Source: Fusibacter sp. A1 (GTDB lineage: Bacteria; Bacillota; Clostridia; Peptostreptococcales; Acidaminobacteraceae). Taken from it: a stretch of DNA of 64,000 nt. The notes beneath the pieces are model-generated. The model worked only from the letters and a program-made list of their open reading frames with translations. It searched no databases and had not been told where the DNA came from. This document shows, one piece after another, positions 35,695 to 45,421 of this stretch; within the stretch, counting starts at the first letter, position 1, and every line of letters starts with the position of its first letter. The translations under genes were made by a program, and so were the position numbers. Location: positions 62,001-126,000 of the forward strand of contig NZ_QQWI01000003.1 in assembly GCF_004125825.1 (NCBI RefSeq). Reading direction: 5' to 3'.

Positions 35695-36285
35695 TTATTT
35701 TTGCTTGTTTAAGAATCCGGATACTCTCTTATAGACCAAAAGTGTGACAACAGATACGATTGAACCCTTTATTAGGTTGAACGGCGCTATCGCAAAGATG
35801 AGGAATGTCAGCTTGTTTGTAACCAGTGGATTCATGAAGTTTGTAGCATCTACGACCATCTCCATCGTAAAGCCCATCATCGCAGCATAAAAAGGTAGAA
35901 GAATGAAGTAATTCGCCAAGACGCCAATGACTACCATCGAAATCACACCCGTGATCAGACCCATAATCGCACCTTTTTTATTTTTTTGCTTTGCGTAGAC
36001 AAGCGCGGCAGGATAGACAAACGCACTACCTACTATGAAGTTTGCCAGCTCTCCGACTCCAGAAGTCTGAGACAGAGGAAGGTGTAACAGATTCTTGATA
36101 AGCTGTATCACCACACCTGCAATCGGACCAAGGGCGAACCCTCCGATCACTGCGACAATGTCACTGAAATCGAATTTTAGAAACGATGAAAAGACAGGTG
36201 GCGTCTCTAGAAACATCACTACAAAAGCGATGGCACTGAGAATTGCGATTTTTACCAGTTTGTTAAGATTTACATTCCTATTCAT
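35695..36285 (-). CDS. ribU: Riboflavin ECF transporter S component
   Basis: 196 residues with about six membrane helices. FDFSDIVAVIGGFALGPIAGV is the ligand-pocket region typical of RibU. It binds riboflavin and works with a shared energising module encoded elsewhere. The FMN riboswitch upstream supports the substrate. Confidence 0.92.
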   Translation of the reverse strand: MNRNVNLNKLVKIAILSAIAFVVMFLETPPVFSSFLKFDFSDIVAVIGGFALGPIAGVVIQLIKNLLHLPLSQTSGVGELANFIVGSAFVYPAALVYAKQKNKKGAIMGLITGVISMVVIGVLANYFILLPFYAAMMGFTMEMVVDATNFMNPLVTNKLTFLIFAIAPFNLIKGSIVSVVTLLVYKRVSGFLNKQK

Positions 36286-36337
36286 TGTTAACCCTCCAAA
36301 GATTATCTAATAATTGCGATATAACAATTCTCGGGAC

Positions 36338-36366
36338 AAAAAAACCCTGATTCATCAGAATCAGGG
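36338..36366 (-). terminator. Riboswitch-controlled terminator upstream of ribU
   Basis: CCCTGATT and AATCAGGG pair around a six-base loop, followed by seven T residues on the minus strand. It lies between the FMN aptamer and ribU. The 3' arm partner CAGGGCG resembles the aptamer P1 strand, allowing alternative pairing. Confidence 0.85.
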
Positions 36367-36390
36367 CGTGGTCTTATCACTTAATTAAAG

Positions 36391-36497
36391 TTCTTCTCCC
36401 ATCCAGACTATAACTGTCGGCTCTGGAATCTAACCAGATCAACCTTTCGGCTCGCGGGCTTTACCGCCGGTGGGGACTCGCACCCCGCCCTGAAGAA
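36391..36497 (-). promoter_or_regulatory. FMN riboswitch
   Basis: The minus strand has the RFN element: CAGGGCGGGGTGCGAGTCCC, CACCGGCGGTA, AGCCCGCGAGC, GATTCCAGAGCCGACAGT and GATGGGAGAAG. Binding of FMN would turn off ribU through the terminator at 36338-36366. Confidence 0.97.
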
Positions 36498-36557
36498 ATT
36501 GCTATGCTATTGACATCAGATTAACAATGTTTGAGCGCTTTGTCAACAGGAGAATTA

Positions 36558-37061
36558 TTAGATCAGTGCTTGAATCGCCTCAAGCGCCTTATCATAATCA
36601 GGATGATTAGTCACTTCATTTACATATTCAACATATTTGATCGTGTTGTCCCTATCCACGACAACCACACCGCGTGACAGCAATTTGAACTCTTCGATCA
36701 TGAATCCATACTTTGAACCGAAATCACGGTTCTGGTAATCGGATACCACATCGATGTTCTCCACACCTTCAGCAGCGCAGAAACGCTTTTGTGCGAATGG
36801 CAGGTCGACTGTGATCGTCACGATTTGAACATCTTCCTTCAACTTACCCGCTTCCTCATTGAAGCGCTGAGTTTGAAGTGAGCAAACGCCCGTATCAATT
36901 GATGGCGCGACGCTGATCACCTTTACTTTATTATCTGTTTTAGAGTAAAAGTCAAAAGGAGATAAGTCTTGAGCCGTCGCTGTGAAGTTAGGAGCCTTTT
37001 GTCCAACCGCAGCCGCTTGTTTCACTGTAACAGTATTGCCGCCAAAAGTAATATTCATCAT
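36558..37061 (-). CDS. tpx: Thiol peroxidase
   Basis: 167 residues, atypical 2-Cys peroxiredoxin. The peroxidatic Cys is in PSIDTGVCSLQTQRF (about residue 61) and the resolving Cys in QKRFCAAEG (about 95). It reduces hydroperoxides in the cytoplasm. A Fur/PerR-like box overlaps its promoter, which fits peroxide or metal control. Confidence 0.95.
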   Translation of the reverse strand: MMNITFGGNTVTVKQAAAVGQKAPNFTATAQDLSPFDFYSKTDNKVKVISVAPSIDTGVCSLQTQRFNEEAGKLKEDVQIVTITVDLPFAQKRFCAAEGVENIDVVSDYQNRDFGSKYGFMIEEFKLLSRGVVVVDRDNTIKYVEYVNEVTNHPDYDKALEAIQALI

Positions 37062-37106
37062 AATTCATTTCCTCCGCTTGGTTTATTAGTTAGGTTGATT
37101 CTTAAT

Positions 37107-37130
37107 TGATAATGATTCTCTATGAGAATA
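37107..37130 (-). promoter_or_regulatory. Fur/PerR-like operator of tpx
   Basis: TGATAATGATTCTC followed by the perfect repeat ATTCTC-TAT-GAGAAT (37115-37129) lies just downstream of the -10. It matches the 7-1-7 Fur-family pattern in part; sequence cannot tell PerR from Fur. Confidence 0.5.
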
Positions 37131-37158
37131 TAATACCTTTTTCTAAAGGGAATAGCAA
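37130..37158 (-). promoter_or_regulatory. SigA-type promoter of tpx
   Basis: TTGCTA (37158-37153), 17 bases, TATTAT (37135-37130) on the minus strand, about 70 bases before tpx. Confidence 0.65.
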
Positions 37159-37200
37159 GAGCAAATATAATAAATTATTGTAACGAAGTGGCTTCTAACG

Positions 37201-37231
37201 AAAAGCGCCGTGTAGGAAGGTCTACACGGCG
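37201..37231 (-). terminator. Terminator of thiT
   Basis: CGCCGTGTAG and CTACACGGCG form a 10-bp stem; GCTTTTCG follows on the minus strand. Confidence 0.8.
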
Positions 37232-37251
37232 TACATTTGAAATAGTACAGA

Positions 37252-37794
37252 TTATGCCTGAAGCAGCATCTCACGTTTGATCGATTTTGCAAGCACCACG
37301 ATAACTACAAACGAGATTAAGGCTTCAACACCCATGTATCCACCGTTGTATGTCATGGAGTAAATCCACGGATTTATACCTTCTGGAGCGTATTCTGCGA
37401 AGAAGACGGCACCAGAAACGACGTGTGCTGCAAATCTTGCGACCATCGCCAAGATGATTCCTGAAAAAGCTCCTGTGATCTTCACTTCTTTGGAAGTAGC
37501 AAACAGACCAGCTAGTCCAAGAACAGCAAAAGCTATCGGATAATCAAGCAGTGCTTGCACAGGAGTCGCTATATAACCACCCAAGGCGAGTTGAAGCAGA
37601 CCGAACACTCCACCTGCCAAGAATCCAGGGCCGATACCCCAACGAAATGCGAAAATCAGAATAGGTATCATACTACCTGCTGTAACCGAACCACCTTGCG
37701 GCATCTCAAACACCTTCACAAGGTTTAGCACATAGGCAAGTCCAATCATGATCCCCGCCTCGACAAGCATACGTGTGTAATTTCTTGATCTCAT
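37252..37794 (-). CDS. thiT: Thiamine ECF transporter S component
   Basis: 180 residues, about six membrane helices. GGSVTAGSMIPILIFAFRWG and the late MTYNGGYMGVEALI segment are typical of ThiT, including residues that stack on thiamine. The TPP riboswitch upstream supports it. GGAGG lies 10 bases before the ATG. Confidence 0.93.
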   Translation of the reverse strand: MRSRNYTRMLVEAGIMIGLAYVLNLVKVFEMPQGGSVTAGSMIPILIFAFRWGIGPGFLAGGVFGLLQLALGGYIATPVQALLDYPIAFAVLGLAGLFATSKEVKITGAFSGIILAMVARFAAHVVSGAVFFAEYAPEGINPWIYSMTYNGGYMGVEALISFVVIVVLAKSIKREMLLQA

Positions 37795-37854
37795 AACTAG
37801 TATTCCTCCTCAAAAATATAAAAAACTGCTACAAAAAATATGCACCAGGATATC

Positions 37855-37936
37855 AGTCTCACTTCCCTACGCCAGTACTAACTGGATCAGGTTTGAAGGG
37901 TTGCTATTGCTCTCAGCCCGAAGGCACCCCTAGTGC
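37855..37936 (-). promoter_or_regulatory. TPP riboswitch
   Basis: On the minus strand GCACTAGGGGTGCC, GGCTGAGAG, ACCCTTCAAACCTGATCCAG and GTACTGGCGTAGGGAAGTG form the thi-box. No clear terminator lies between it and thiT, so translation control is likely. Confidence 0.96.
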
Positions 37937-38040
37937 AAATATTTACTTAACTACAACTTAACACGGTTTTGTGAAGTTGTCAACTAGTTGGGAGTCGTTC
38001 TCAGGTGAGTGTAAAGGGGATGAAAACAAAATGCAATATA

Positions 38041-38201
38041 ATGCAATGAAATACCCTTCGGGTGTGATATATCGCTTTGCGATGTAAATAGTCGCTATAC
38101 AACCATGATATAATATCCTTTCATATGCACTGGGCATATATCATACCGAAGGTATTTCATGTGTTTGCACATTTCACCCGGCCGTAGGACGGATATCATT
38201 G
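38041..38201. repeat. Palindromic repeat element, copy A
   Basis: A run of short hairpins: ATACCCTTCGGGTGTGATAT, ATCGCTTTGCGATG, ATACCGAAGGTATTTCATG, and the end CACCCGGCCGTAGGACGG-ATATCATTG. Copies B (49254) and C (54133) share the hairpin style and the same right end. No ORF. It lies downstream of groEL. Confidence 0.75.
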
Positions 38202-38207
38202 ATGTAA

Positions 38208-38233
38208 ATAAAAAAGAGGCCCATGGCCTCTTT
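38208..38233 (-). terminator. Terminator of groESL
   Basis: AAAGAGGCC and GGCCTCTTT form a 9-bp stem around CAT, followed by TTTT on the minus strand. Confidence 0.85.
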
Positions 38234-38303
38234 CTTCACCTCTTCGGTACCTACAATACAAGCTCCCTTGCCGGTGGGGCGGTTCGAACAAAGTACGATC
38301 GAA

Positions 38304-40215
<1,912 letters not shown>

Positions 40216-40236
40216 GATGACCCTCCTTGTTTGATT

Positions 40237-40263
40237 TTAGCACTCTATAAAGACGAGTGCTAA
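40237..40263 (-). promoter_or_regulatory. CIRCE operator (HrcA)
   Basis: TTAGCACTC-N9-GAGTGCTAA, exact consensus, 22 bases before groES. Confidence 0.98.
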
Positions 40264-40270
40264 CTATACC

Positions 40271-40299
40271 AATATAAACTAAAAAAGGGATGATTTCAA
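40271..40299 (-). promoter_or_regulatory. SigA-type promoter of groESL
   Basis: TTGAAA (40299-40294), 17 bases, TATATT (40276-40271), just upstream of CIRCE. Confidence 0.7.
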
Positions 40300-40321
40300 C
40301 CCCTTTTAATGCAATCATCAT

Positions 40322-40669
40322 TCATCCATGCGTCACATGATGTCTTCCAGTATCAAAAACTGAAAAAACATGTTCATCATCGAGCGAATAATAAACTACT
40401 TTCCCTTCTTTCCTGTATTTCACCAACTTTTCCTGCTTTAAGATTCTCAGTTGATGTGAAATTGCCGATTGAGACATATCCAGTAGATTTGCCAAATCAC
40501 AAACACATAATTCCTGTTCCTTTAATACACTGATAATCCTCAACCTGTTATAGTCGCCAAAGGCTTTAAAAAAGCTAGCTAGTCCCAGGTACTCGTCATT
40601 ATCCAGCATATGCTTTCTCGCGGACTCGACCTTTTCAGGATGAATCACATCGCAATCACATATTTTCAT
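40322..40669 (-). CDS. ArsR/SmtB family metal-sensing repressor, CadC-like
   Basis: 115 residues. A winged helix (LCVCDLANLLDMSQSAISHQL) carries the ELCVCD metal motif of CadC in the recognition-side helix, and an N-terminal CDCDVIH adds more cysteines, as in Cd/Pb/Zn sensors. A His-rich end (GRHHVTHG) may bind a second metal. No efflux pump is next to it; it lies 15 bases after the EAL-HDOD gene and seems co-transcribed with it. Confidence 0.88.
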   Translation of the reverse strand: MKICDCDVIHPEKVESARKHMLDNDEYLGLASFFKAFGDYNRLRIISVLKEQELCVCDLANLLDMSQSAISHQLRILKQEKLVKYRKEGKVVYYSLDDEHVFSVFDTGRHHVTHG

Positions 40670-40684
40670 TGAAGTTCCTTTCTG

Positions 40685-41902
40685 CTAATAGGTGTCCAAT
40701 ATCTCCTCTACCCACTGCATCGACTCAAAATAGACAGTTGGCAGTGATTGCTCGCTGAATGAGAGTTCATTGCAAAACTGATACATGCCAGTCCAGTCCG
40801 TCTGTTCATAACTTTTGACAAGTCCAAGCATATGACCTAGTTTGTTGATGTTCCCCTTTAAGGCACTGATGATGATATCGTCAAGCGGCAACTCGCTTAG
40901 CACATCGTCAAGCGACCTGTTCGTCATAATATCGATCAGCGATAAGAGACCAGTTAAAAAGGATTCATCGGCAAGCGACTTCAGACCAAGATGCTCAGCG
41001 AGCTTCTCCATCATTTTCCCTCGGATAAGGACCGTCCTGACCAGCTCGTCCGGCTTGTCCGCACTTACTTCTTGAAGCATCAGAAGCATCACCCATTTAT
41101 TAAGCTCTTTGAGCCCCAGCATCACAAGCGCCTGACTGATCGTTTGAATTTTCGCGCTTCTGTAGAACGCCGCCGAATTGATGAGTTTTAACAACTTAAA
41201 CGACAAGGACACATCGGATTCCACAACCTTCGACAACTTTTCATAATCAGGCGATTCGCTTGAAAGTTCCTGCATCAGCCTAAGGTATGAAGTCGAGATG
41301 GTCTTGATATCCGTCGTCTTTATCAGATCCGGTTTTGCAAAAAAGTAACCCTGAAAATAATGATAGCCTAGTCTTACCGCTTCGCGGTAATCGGTCATCG
41401 TCTCAACCTTTTCTGCCAGTAGTTTTACCGAGAACTGCTTGAGTCTCTCTGTCAGGACCAACCTATCCATAGGCGAGGTCATCATAAAATCTACTTTTAC
41501 AATATCCGCATACTTCATGAGCGGCTCTGTGGGTCCATCAAGAACCATGTCGTCAAGAGCGATTGTATATCCCATCAGCTTGAATTTGATAATGGCATCA
41601 ATCAGCTTATCAGTGACCGGCACATCTTCAAGCACTTCAACGACAAGCTTATCCTTATCGAAAAGAAGCGGAATTTCTTCAAGGATCAACTGATCGGTGA
41701 AGTTGATGAATGCCATTTTATTTGCAACAAGCTTTGAAAAATCAGTAACCATCATCGATTGGGTGATCACTTTCGACGTAGCCTGATTGCCATCAAAAAA
41801 AACACTGGTATTGAAACGGTCATCGCTTCTATATAACAATTCATAAGCAAATACATTAAGTTTTGTATCAAAAATAGGTTGTCTAGCTAAAAACTGTTCC
41901 AT
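40685..41902 (-). CDS. EAL-HDOD signalling protein
   Basis: 405 residues. The N-terminal EAL-like domain begins FLARQPIFDTKLNVFAYELLYR; ELLYR replaces EALxR and VVEVLED the usual catalytic ENEN region, so it is probably not a c-di-GMP phosphodiesterase. The C-terminal HDOD domain (about 195-380, LLKLINSAAFYRSAKIQTI) is a protein-interaction module. YuxH-type proteins share this layout. Role unknown. Confidence 0.88.
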   Translation of the reverse strand: MEQFLARQPIFDTKLNVFAYELLYRSDDRFNTSVFFDGNQATSKVITQSMMVTDFSKLVANKMAFINFTDQLILEEIPLLFDKDKLVVEVLEDVPVTDKLIDAIIKFKLMGYTIALDDMVLDGPTEPLMKYADIVKVDFMMTSPMDRLVLTERLKQFSVKLLAEKVETMTDYREAVRLGYHYFQGYFFAKPDLIKTTDIKTISTSYLRLMQELSSESPDYEKLSKVVESDVSLSFKLLKLINSAAFYRSAKIQTISQALVMLGLKELNKWVMLLMLQEVSADKPDELVRTVLIRGKMMEKLAEHLGLKSLADESFLTGLLSLIDIMTNRSLDDVLSELPLDDIIISALKGNINKLGHMLGLVKSYEQTDWTGMYQFCNELSFSEQSLPTVYFESMQWVEEILDTY

Positions 41903-41992
41903 ATTCCACCACCAGATCTATCGCTATCAATCATCAGTCATTTAACATCTATCCCATCCTATACCCAAAACCATGAGTTAAAATAAAATTTA

Positions 41993-42670
41993 TCAGTTTA
42001 AAGTCAAAGAAAAGACCACAGCCATTGCGATGGCAGGCAAAAGATTTCCAACTCTGATTTTCATAATACCCAGCATGTTGATTCCAATCGCTATAATCAG
42101 CACACTTCCGACGGTTGAAATATCTGCGATAAGCACTTCGGTTAAAAACGGTTTCAAAAATCCCGCTCCGATGATGATACTACCTTGATAAAGGAGAACA
42201 GGAATCGCTGAGAAGGCTACTCCGATACCAAGAGTGCTCCCTAACAGGACACTGATCACGCCATCGATCAACCCCTTGGCGACAAGTACGCTGTGATCGT
42301 TATAAAGTCCGCTGTTCAAACTTCCTACAATCGCCATGGATCCAACACAAAAGAGTAGCGTCGCAGAGACAAAACCGCCAACAAAGCCATCCGACTTGAT
42401 CGCAAATGTATCTTTGATCCATTGCGAAAAATTAGTCAGCCTATCCTCAATGCGCATCCATTCACCAAGAAGGGCTCCGCTTGCTAGCGACATCAGCATG
42501 ATCAGCGGATTTGTCACCTTCAGCGCGCCCTGAAATCCGATAATCAGCACCCCAAGAGCCATGGCCTGAAGGATAAGGGTTTCAAAGCGCTCACTCACAC
42601 GCCCTTTTAAGGCGATTCCCAAGCTTCCCCCTATGAGAATCGCAGCCGCATTTACAATATCACCAAACAT
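41993..42670 (-). CDS. DUF554 family membrane protein
   Basis: 225 residues with six to seven membrane helices. MFGDIVNAAAILIGGSLGIAL and FCVGSMAIVGSLNSGL are typical of DUF554 (YdfK/YqgA). Function unknown. It precedes the EAL-HDOD gene and follows the DNA glycosylase gene by 8 bases. Confidence 0.88.
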   Translation of the reverse strand: MFGDIVNAAAILIGGSLGIALKGRVSERFETLILQAMALGVLIIGFQGALKVTNPLIMLMSLASGALLGEWMRIEDRLTNFSQWIKDTFAIKSDGFVGGFVSATLLFCVGSMAIVGSLNSGLYNDHSVLVAKGLIDGVISVLLGSTLGIGVAFSAIPVLLYQGSIIIGAGFLKPFLTEVLIADISTVGSVLIIAIGINMLGIMKIRVGNLLPAIAMAVVFSLTLN

Positions 42671-42678
42671 GAAGTCAC

Positions 42679-43524
42679 CTACTTCCTTTCAAGCTTTATG
42701 CTTCGCTCATAATAAAACATGTATTGTTGTACCAGGCCTCTTGCGACAGGAAACTTTCTTTCCAGCGCAAGCCTGATTTCTTTATCTCCACCTGCATCGA
42801 TTCCCCATTTGTCCTTGGCAGCTTTTTTTATCCATGTATCTACAGGGAAAACTTCCCATCGGCCATAACCGAAAAGCGCGATACAGTCTGCCACCTTGCG
42901 GCCTACACCTTTTAGAAGCATCAGTTCTTTTACAAGCGCCTCGGTATCAAGCTCACACCAGTTTCGCCACTCTTTTGAAGCTGACAAATACTCGATGGTT
43001 TGTACAAAATAGGGCGCGCGGTAACCTACCCCCATCGCTCTAAAGTCACCTTCAGTAAGGTGTGTCACCTCTTCCACTGTCGGAAAAGCATAAACTTCCT
43101 CACCTTCCACAGTCCCAATGAGCCGTCCTGAGCAGATAGAAAGCTTATCAACAAAGTTACGGATTCTTGGAATATGATTGTTCGCGGACATGATGAAGGT
43201 CATGATCATCTCAAAGGGATCTTGCCTAAGTAGCCGTATGCCCCTGCCAAACTCGATTGAAGTTTTAAGGGTGGACTCCCGCTCAAGAATCGCATCGTTC
43301 GCGTCCTTATAAGACCTTTGCCCGTCCAGATAGGTGATCCAGTCCACCGGTTCTCCGATCATATTTTCTATCTGTACCGTACACTCATCAATCTGTACCA
43401 TCTCACATAATCCATTCAAATGAACCACAAGAAACCTATTTTCTGCAAGCTCTTTCCACCGAAAGGATTGGCCGCTTTCATGAATTTTTTTTAAGTCGAT
43501 TATGTCGCCAGTAAATCTAATCAT
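42679..43524 (-). CDS. 8-oxoguanine DNA glycosylase (OGG1 family)
   Basis: 281 residues. An N-terminal OGG domain (QSFRWKE) precedes the helix-hairpin-helix-GPD part: LLKGVGRKVADCIALFGYG has the catalytic Lys and VFPVDTWIKK the catalytic Asp. It removes 8-oxoguanine and nicks the strand. AGGTGAC overlaps two possible ATGs (43527 and 43524); the second has better spacing. Confidence 0.92.
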   Translation of the reverse strand: MIRFTGDIIDLKKIHESGQSFRWKELAENRFLVVHLNGLCEMVQIDECTVQIENMIGEPVDWITYLDGQRSYKDANDAILERESTLKTSIEFGRGIRLLRQDPFEMIMTFIMSANNHIPRIRNFVDKLSICSGRLIGTVEGEEVYAFPTVEEVTHLTEGDFRAMGVGYRAPYFVQTIEYLSASKEWRNWCELDTEALVKELMLLKGVGRKVADCIALFGYGRWEVFPVDTWIKKAAKDKWGIDAGGDKEIRLALERKFPVARGLVQQYMFYYERSIKLERK

Positions 43525-43616
43525 CATGTCACCTCATAGATAAAAGTATACCTCAAGTACCTAAGGGTGTGAAGTAATTTAGAGATACGAAAGTCATCGT
43601 TCTTATCTTTTATAAG

Positions 43617-43655
43617 TAAAAACCGCCCTGGAGCGATTCATCACTCCAGAGCGGT
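43617..43655 (-). terminator. Terminator of the purine permease gene
   Basis: ACCGCTCTGGAG and CTCCAGGGCGGT pair with one G-U, followed by TTTTT on the minus strand. Confidence 0.9.
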
Positions 43656-43666
43656 CGATTTTAGGG

Positions 43667-45016
43667 TTATAGGAATTTCTCGATAATGAACTTGGCGATA
43701 AAGATTGCCGCTAGAACATAGGTTAATGTTGGAATATCTTTAGATTTTCCAGTAAATACTTTAACCACTACATACGACACGATACCAAAGATGATACCGT
43801 CTGCGATGGAGTAAGTGAAAGGCATCATGACAAATGTCAAGAAAGCTGGTAGGGCGTCTGAGAAATCATCCCATTTGATTTTAGCAACAGGAGCCATCAT
43901 GAACATACCGACGATGATCAGCGCTGGAGCCGTAGCTGCCGCAGGAACAATTAAGAACAGCGGTGCAAAGAATAAAGCGACTGCAAAGAAGAACGCGGTA
44001 GACATCGCTGTAAGACCTGTTCTACCACCGTCTGCAACACCTGCTGCCGATTCAACATATGTCGTTACAGTAGATGTACCTAAAACGGCGCCGACAGTAG
44101 TTCCAATCGCATCAGCCATAAGCGCTTGCTTAGCGTTAGGCACCTTACCGTCCTTATCGAGCATACCCGCTCTATCGGATACACCAATCAGCGTTCCGAC
44201 CGTATCGAACATATCTACAAATAGTAAGGTAAACAGAATGACCAGCATATCGCCGTTGAAGATGCTCGAAAACTCAAACTTAAAGAGAATCGGCGACAAA
44301 GAAGGTGGCATTTGAACCAGTGTGAAATTATCAAAATTGATTAGACCGAACGGTACGGCAATGGCAGTAGAAATCGCAATACCTATGAGTATCGCTCCAC
44401 GTACGTTTCTAGCCAGCAGCACACCAGTGATTAAAAGTCCGATGATTGCGACAAGCGCACCAGGTGATGTCAAATCACCAAGCGAAACGATAAGTCCATC
44501 AAGCGACCCGTCAGGCAATGCGAATTTTCCGGATTGTACGATTCCCGCATTGACAAAACCGATCAAGGCGATAAATAGACCGATACCGACTGAAATAGCG
44601 TGTTTGATTCCCAAAGGAATGGCATTGATGATCGCTTCACGCACGTTGAAGAATGTAAGAAGAATAAATATGATACCTTCAATTAAAACGGCTGTTAAAG
44701 CGGTTTGCCAGCTATACCCCATCGCACCGACAATAGTGAATGCGAAAATGGCATTAAGTCCCATACCAGGCGCAAGTGCGAATGGTAGGTTCGCCATCAT
44801 ACCCATTGCGACCGTCCCCACGATTGCAGCGAGCGCTGTAGCAGTGAATAATGCACCCTTATCCATGCCTGTAGTACCAAGGATGAATGGGTTGACTGCC
44901 AATATGTAAGCCATAGTCATAAAGGTTGTTAAACCGGCTATCAACTCTCTACTTACAGTTGTTTTGTGTTCTGAAAGCTTGAAAAACTGCTCCAGAAAAC
45001 CCTTGTTTTTATTCAT
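43667..45016 (-). CDS. Purine/xanthine-uracil permease, AzgA type (NCS2)
   Basis: 449 residues with 12-14 membrane helices. ELIAGLTTFMTMAYILAVNP, MGLNAIFAFTIV, LFVDMFDTVGTLIG and GRTGLTAM identify the guanine/hypoxanthine permease branch. No purine riboswitch precedes it; instead a palindrome overlaps its promoter. PucR and zinc-ribbon genes lie just upstream. Confidence 0.93.
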   Translation of the reverse strand: MNKNKGFLEQFFKLSEHKTTVSRELIAGLTTFMTMAYILAVNPFILGTTGMDKGALFTATALAAIVGTVAMGMMANLPFALAPGMGLNAIFAFTIVGAMGYSWQTALTAVLIEGIIFILLTFFNVREAIINAIPLGIKHAISVGIGLFIALIGFVNAGIVQSGKFALPDGSLDGLIVSLGDLTSPGALVAIIGLLITGVLLARNVRGAILIGIAISTAIAVPFGLINFDNFTLVQMPPSLSPILFKFEFSSIFNGDMLVILFTLLFVDMFDTVGTLIGVSDRAGMLDKDGKVPNAKQALMADAIGTTVGAVLGTSTVTTYVESAAGVADGGRTGLTAMSTAFFFAVALFFAPLFLIVPAAATAPALIIVGMFMMAPVAKIKWDDFSDALPAFLTFVMMPFTYSIADGIIFGIVSYVVVKVFTGKSKDIPTLTYVLAAIFIAKFIIEKFL

Positions 45017-45034
45017 GTAATACCTCCTGTCTTA

Positions 45035-45073
45035 TATGTCAGATGACATAACCCCAAAACATTATATCAGATG
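45035..45073 (-). promoter_or_regulatory. Promoter/operator of the purine permease gene
   Basis: A perfect palindrome TATGTCA-GA-TGACATA (45035-45050) lies just downstream of a TATAAT -10. A second TCAGATGA unit (45066-45073) overlaps the spacer side of that -10, 27 bases from the first. Two repressor half-sites flanking the -10 are plausible; the regulator could be the PucR protein encoded next door. Confidence 0.5.
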
Positions 45074-45131
45074 ATTCATGCATTAAAAGTGTTTTTAGTG
45101 TTTTTATCTATATATTTTTGTTAATATTACA

Positions 45132-45160
45132 TAAAAAAAACGACTGCTCTTAGTCGTTTT
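45132..45160 (-). terminator. Terminator of the pucR-zinc-ribbon unit
   Basis: AAAACGACT and AGTCGTTTT form a 9-bp stem, followed by more T residues on the minus strand. Confidence 0.88.
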
Positions 45161-45168
45161 CTTACAAT

Positions 45169-45417
45169 TCATTCATCCCTATTGTCATGCTTTGATGGAA
45201 CCACAATCAGTCCGCCATTGTTGATCATCCGGTCGATGACTTTTAAACTGACCCCTGTAGCCCTGTGGACCTCTATCATCTGGGCGTTGGGATGTGCGCT
45301 CACATAGTTCTTGACCACCTCATAATCCTGTCGTTCAAGCGGTTGGCAAGCGCTGCAATAGCCAGTATTGGCAGCTGTTTTATTGATTTTTCCACATCGT
45401 TTGCAGACAGTTTGCAT
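45169..45417 (-). CDS. Small zinc-ribbon protein, YvyF-like
   Basis: 82 residues. VCKRCGK and GYCSAC give a four-cysteine zinc ribbon (residues 4-24); the rest (YEVVKNYVSAHPNAQMIEVHRA followed by a MerR-like turn) resembles the flagellar-operon protein YvyF/TIGR03826. No flagellar gene is nearby. It is four bases from the PucR gene, so it is probably co-transcribed. Function unknown. Confidence 0.65.
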   Translation of the reverse strand: MQTVCKRCGKINKTAANTGYCSACQPLERQDYEVVKNYVSAHPNAQMIEVHRATGVSLKVIDRMINNGGLIVVPSKHDNRDE

Positions 45418-45421
45418 AAGC

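Noticed and set aside
38041-38201. CRISPR array
   Set aside because: Units are palindromic and irregular in length, without constant repeats and unique spacers.
44322-44909. 195-codon plus-strand ORF opposite the purine permease gene
   Set aside because: Antisense shadow of a membrane protein gene, low-complexity composition, no ribosome binding site.
45017-45168. Purine riboswitch before the purine permease
   Set aside because: None of the conserved junction sequence is present; a DNA palindrome is seen instead.
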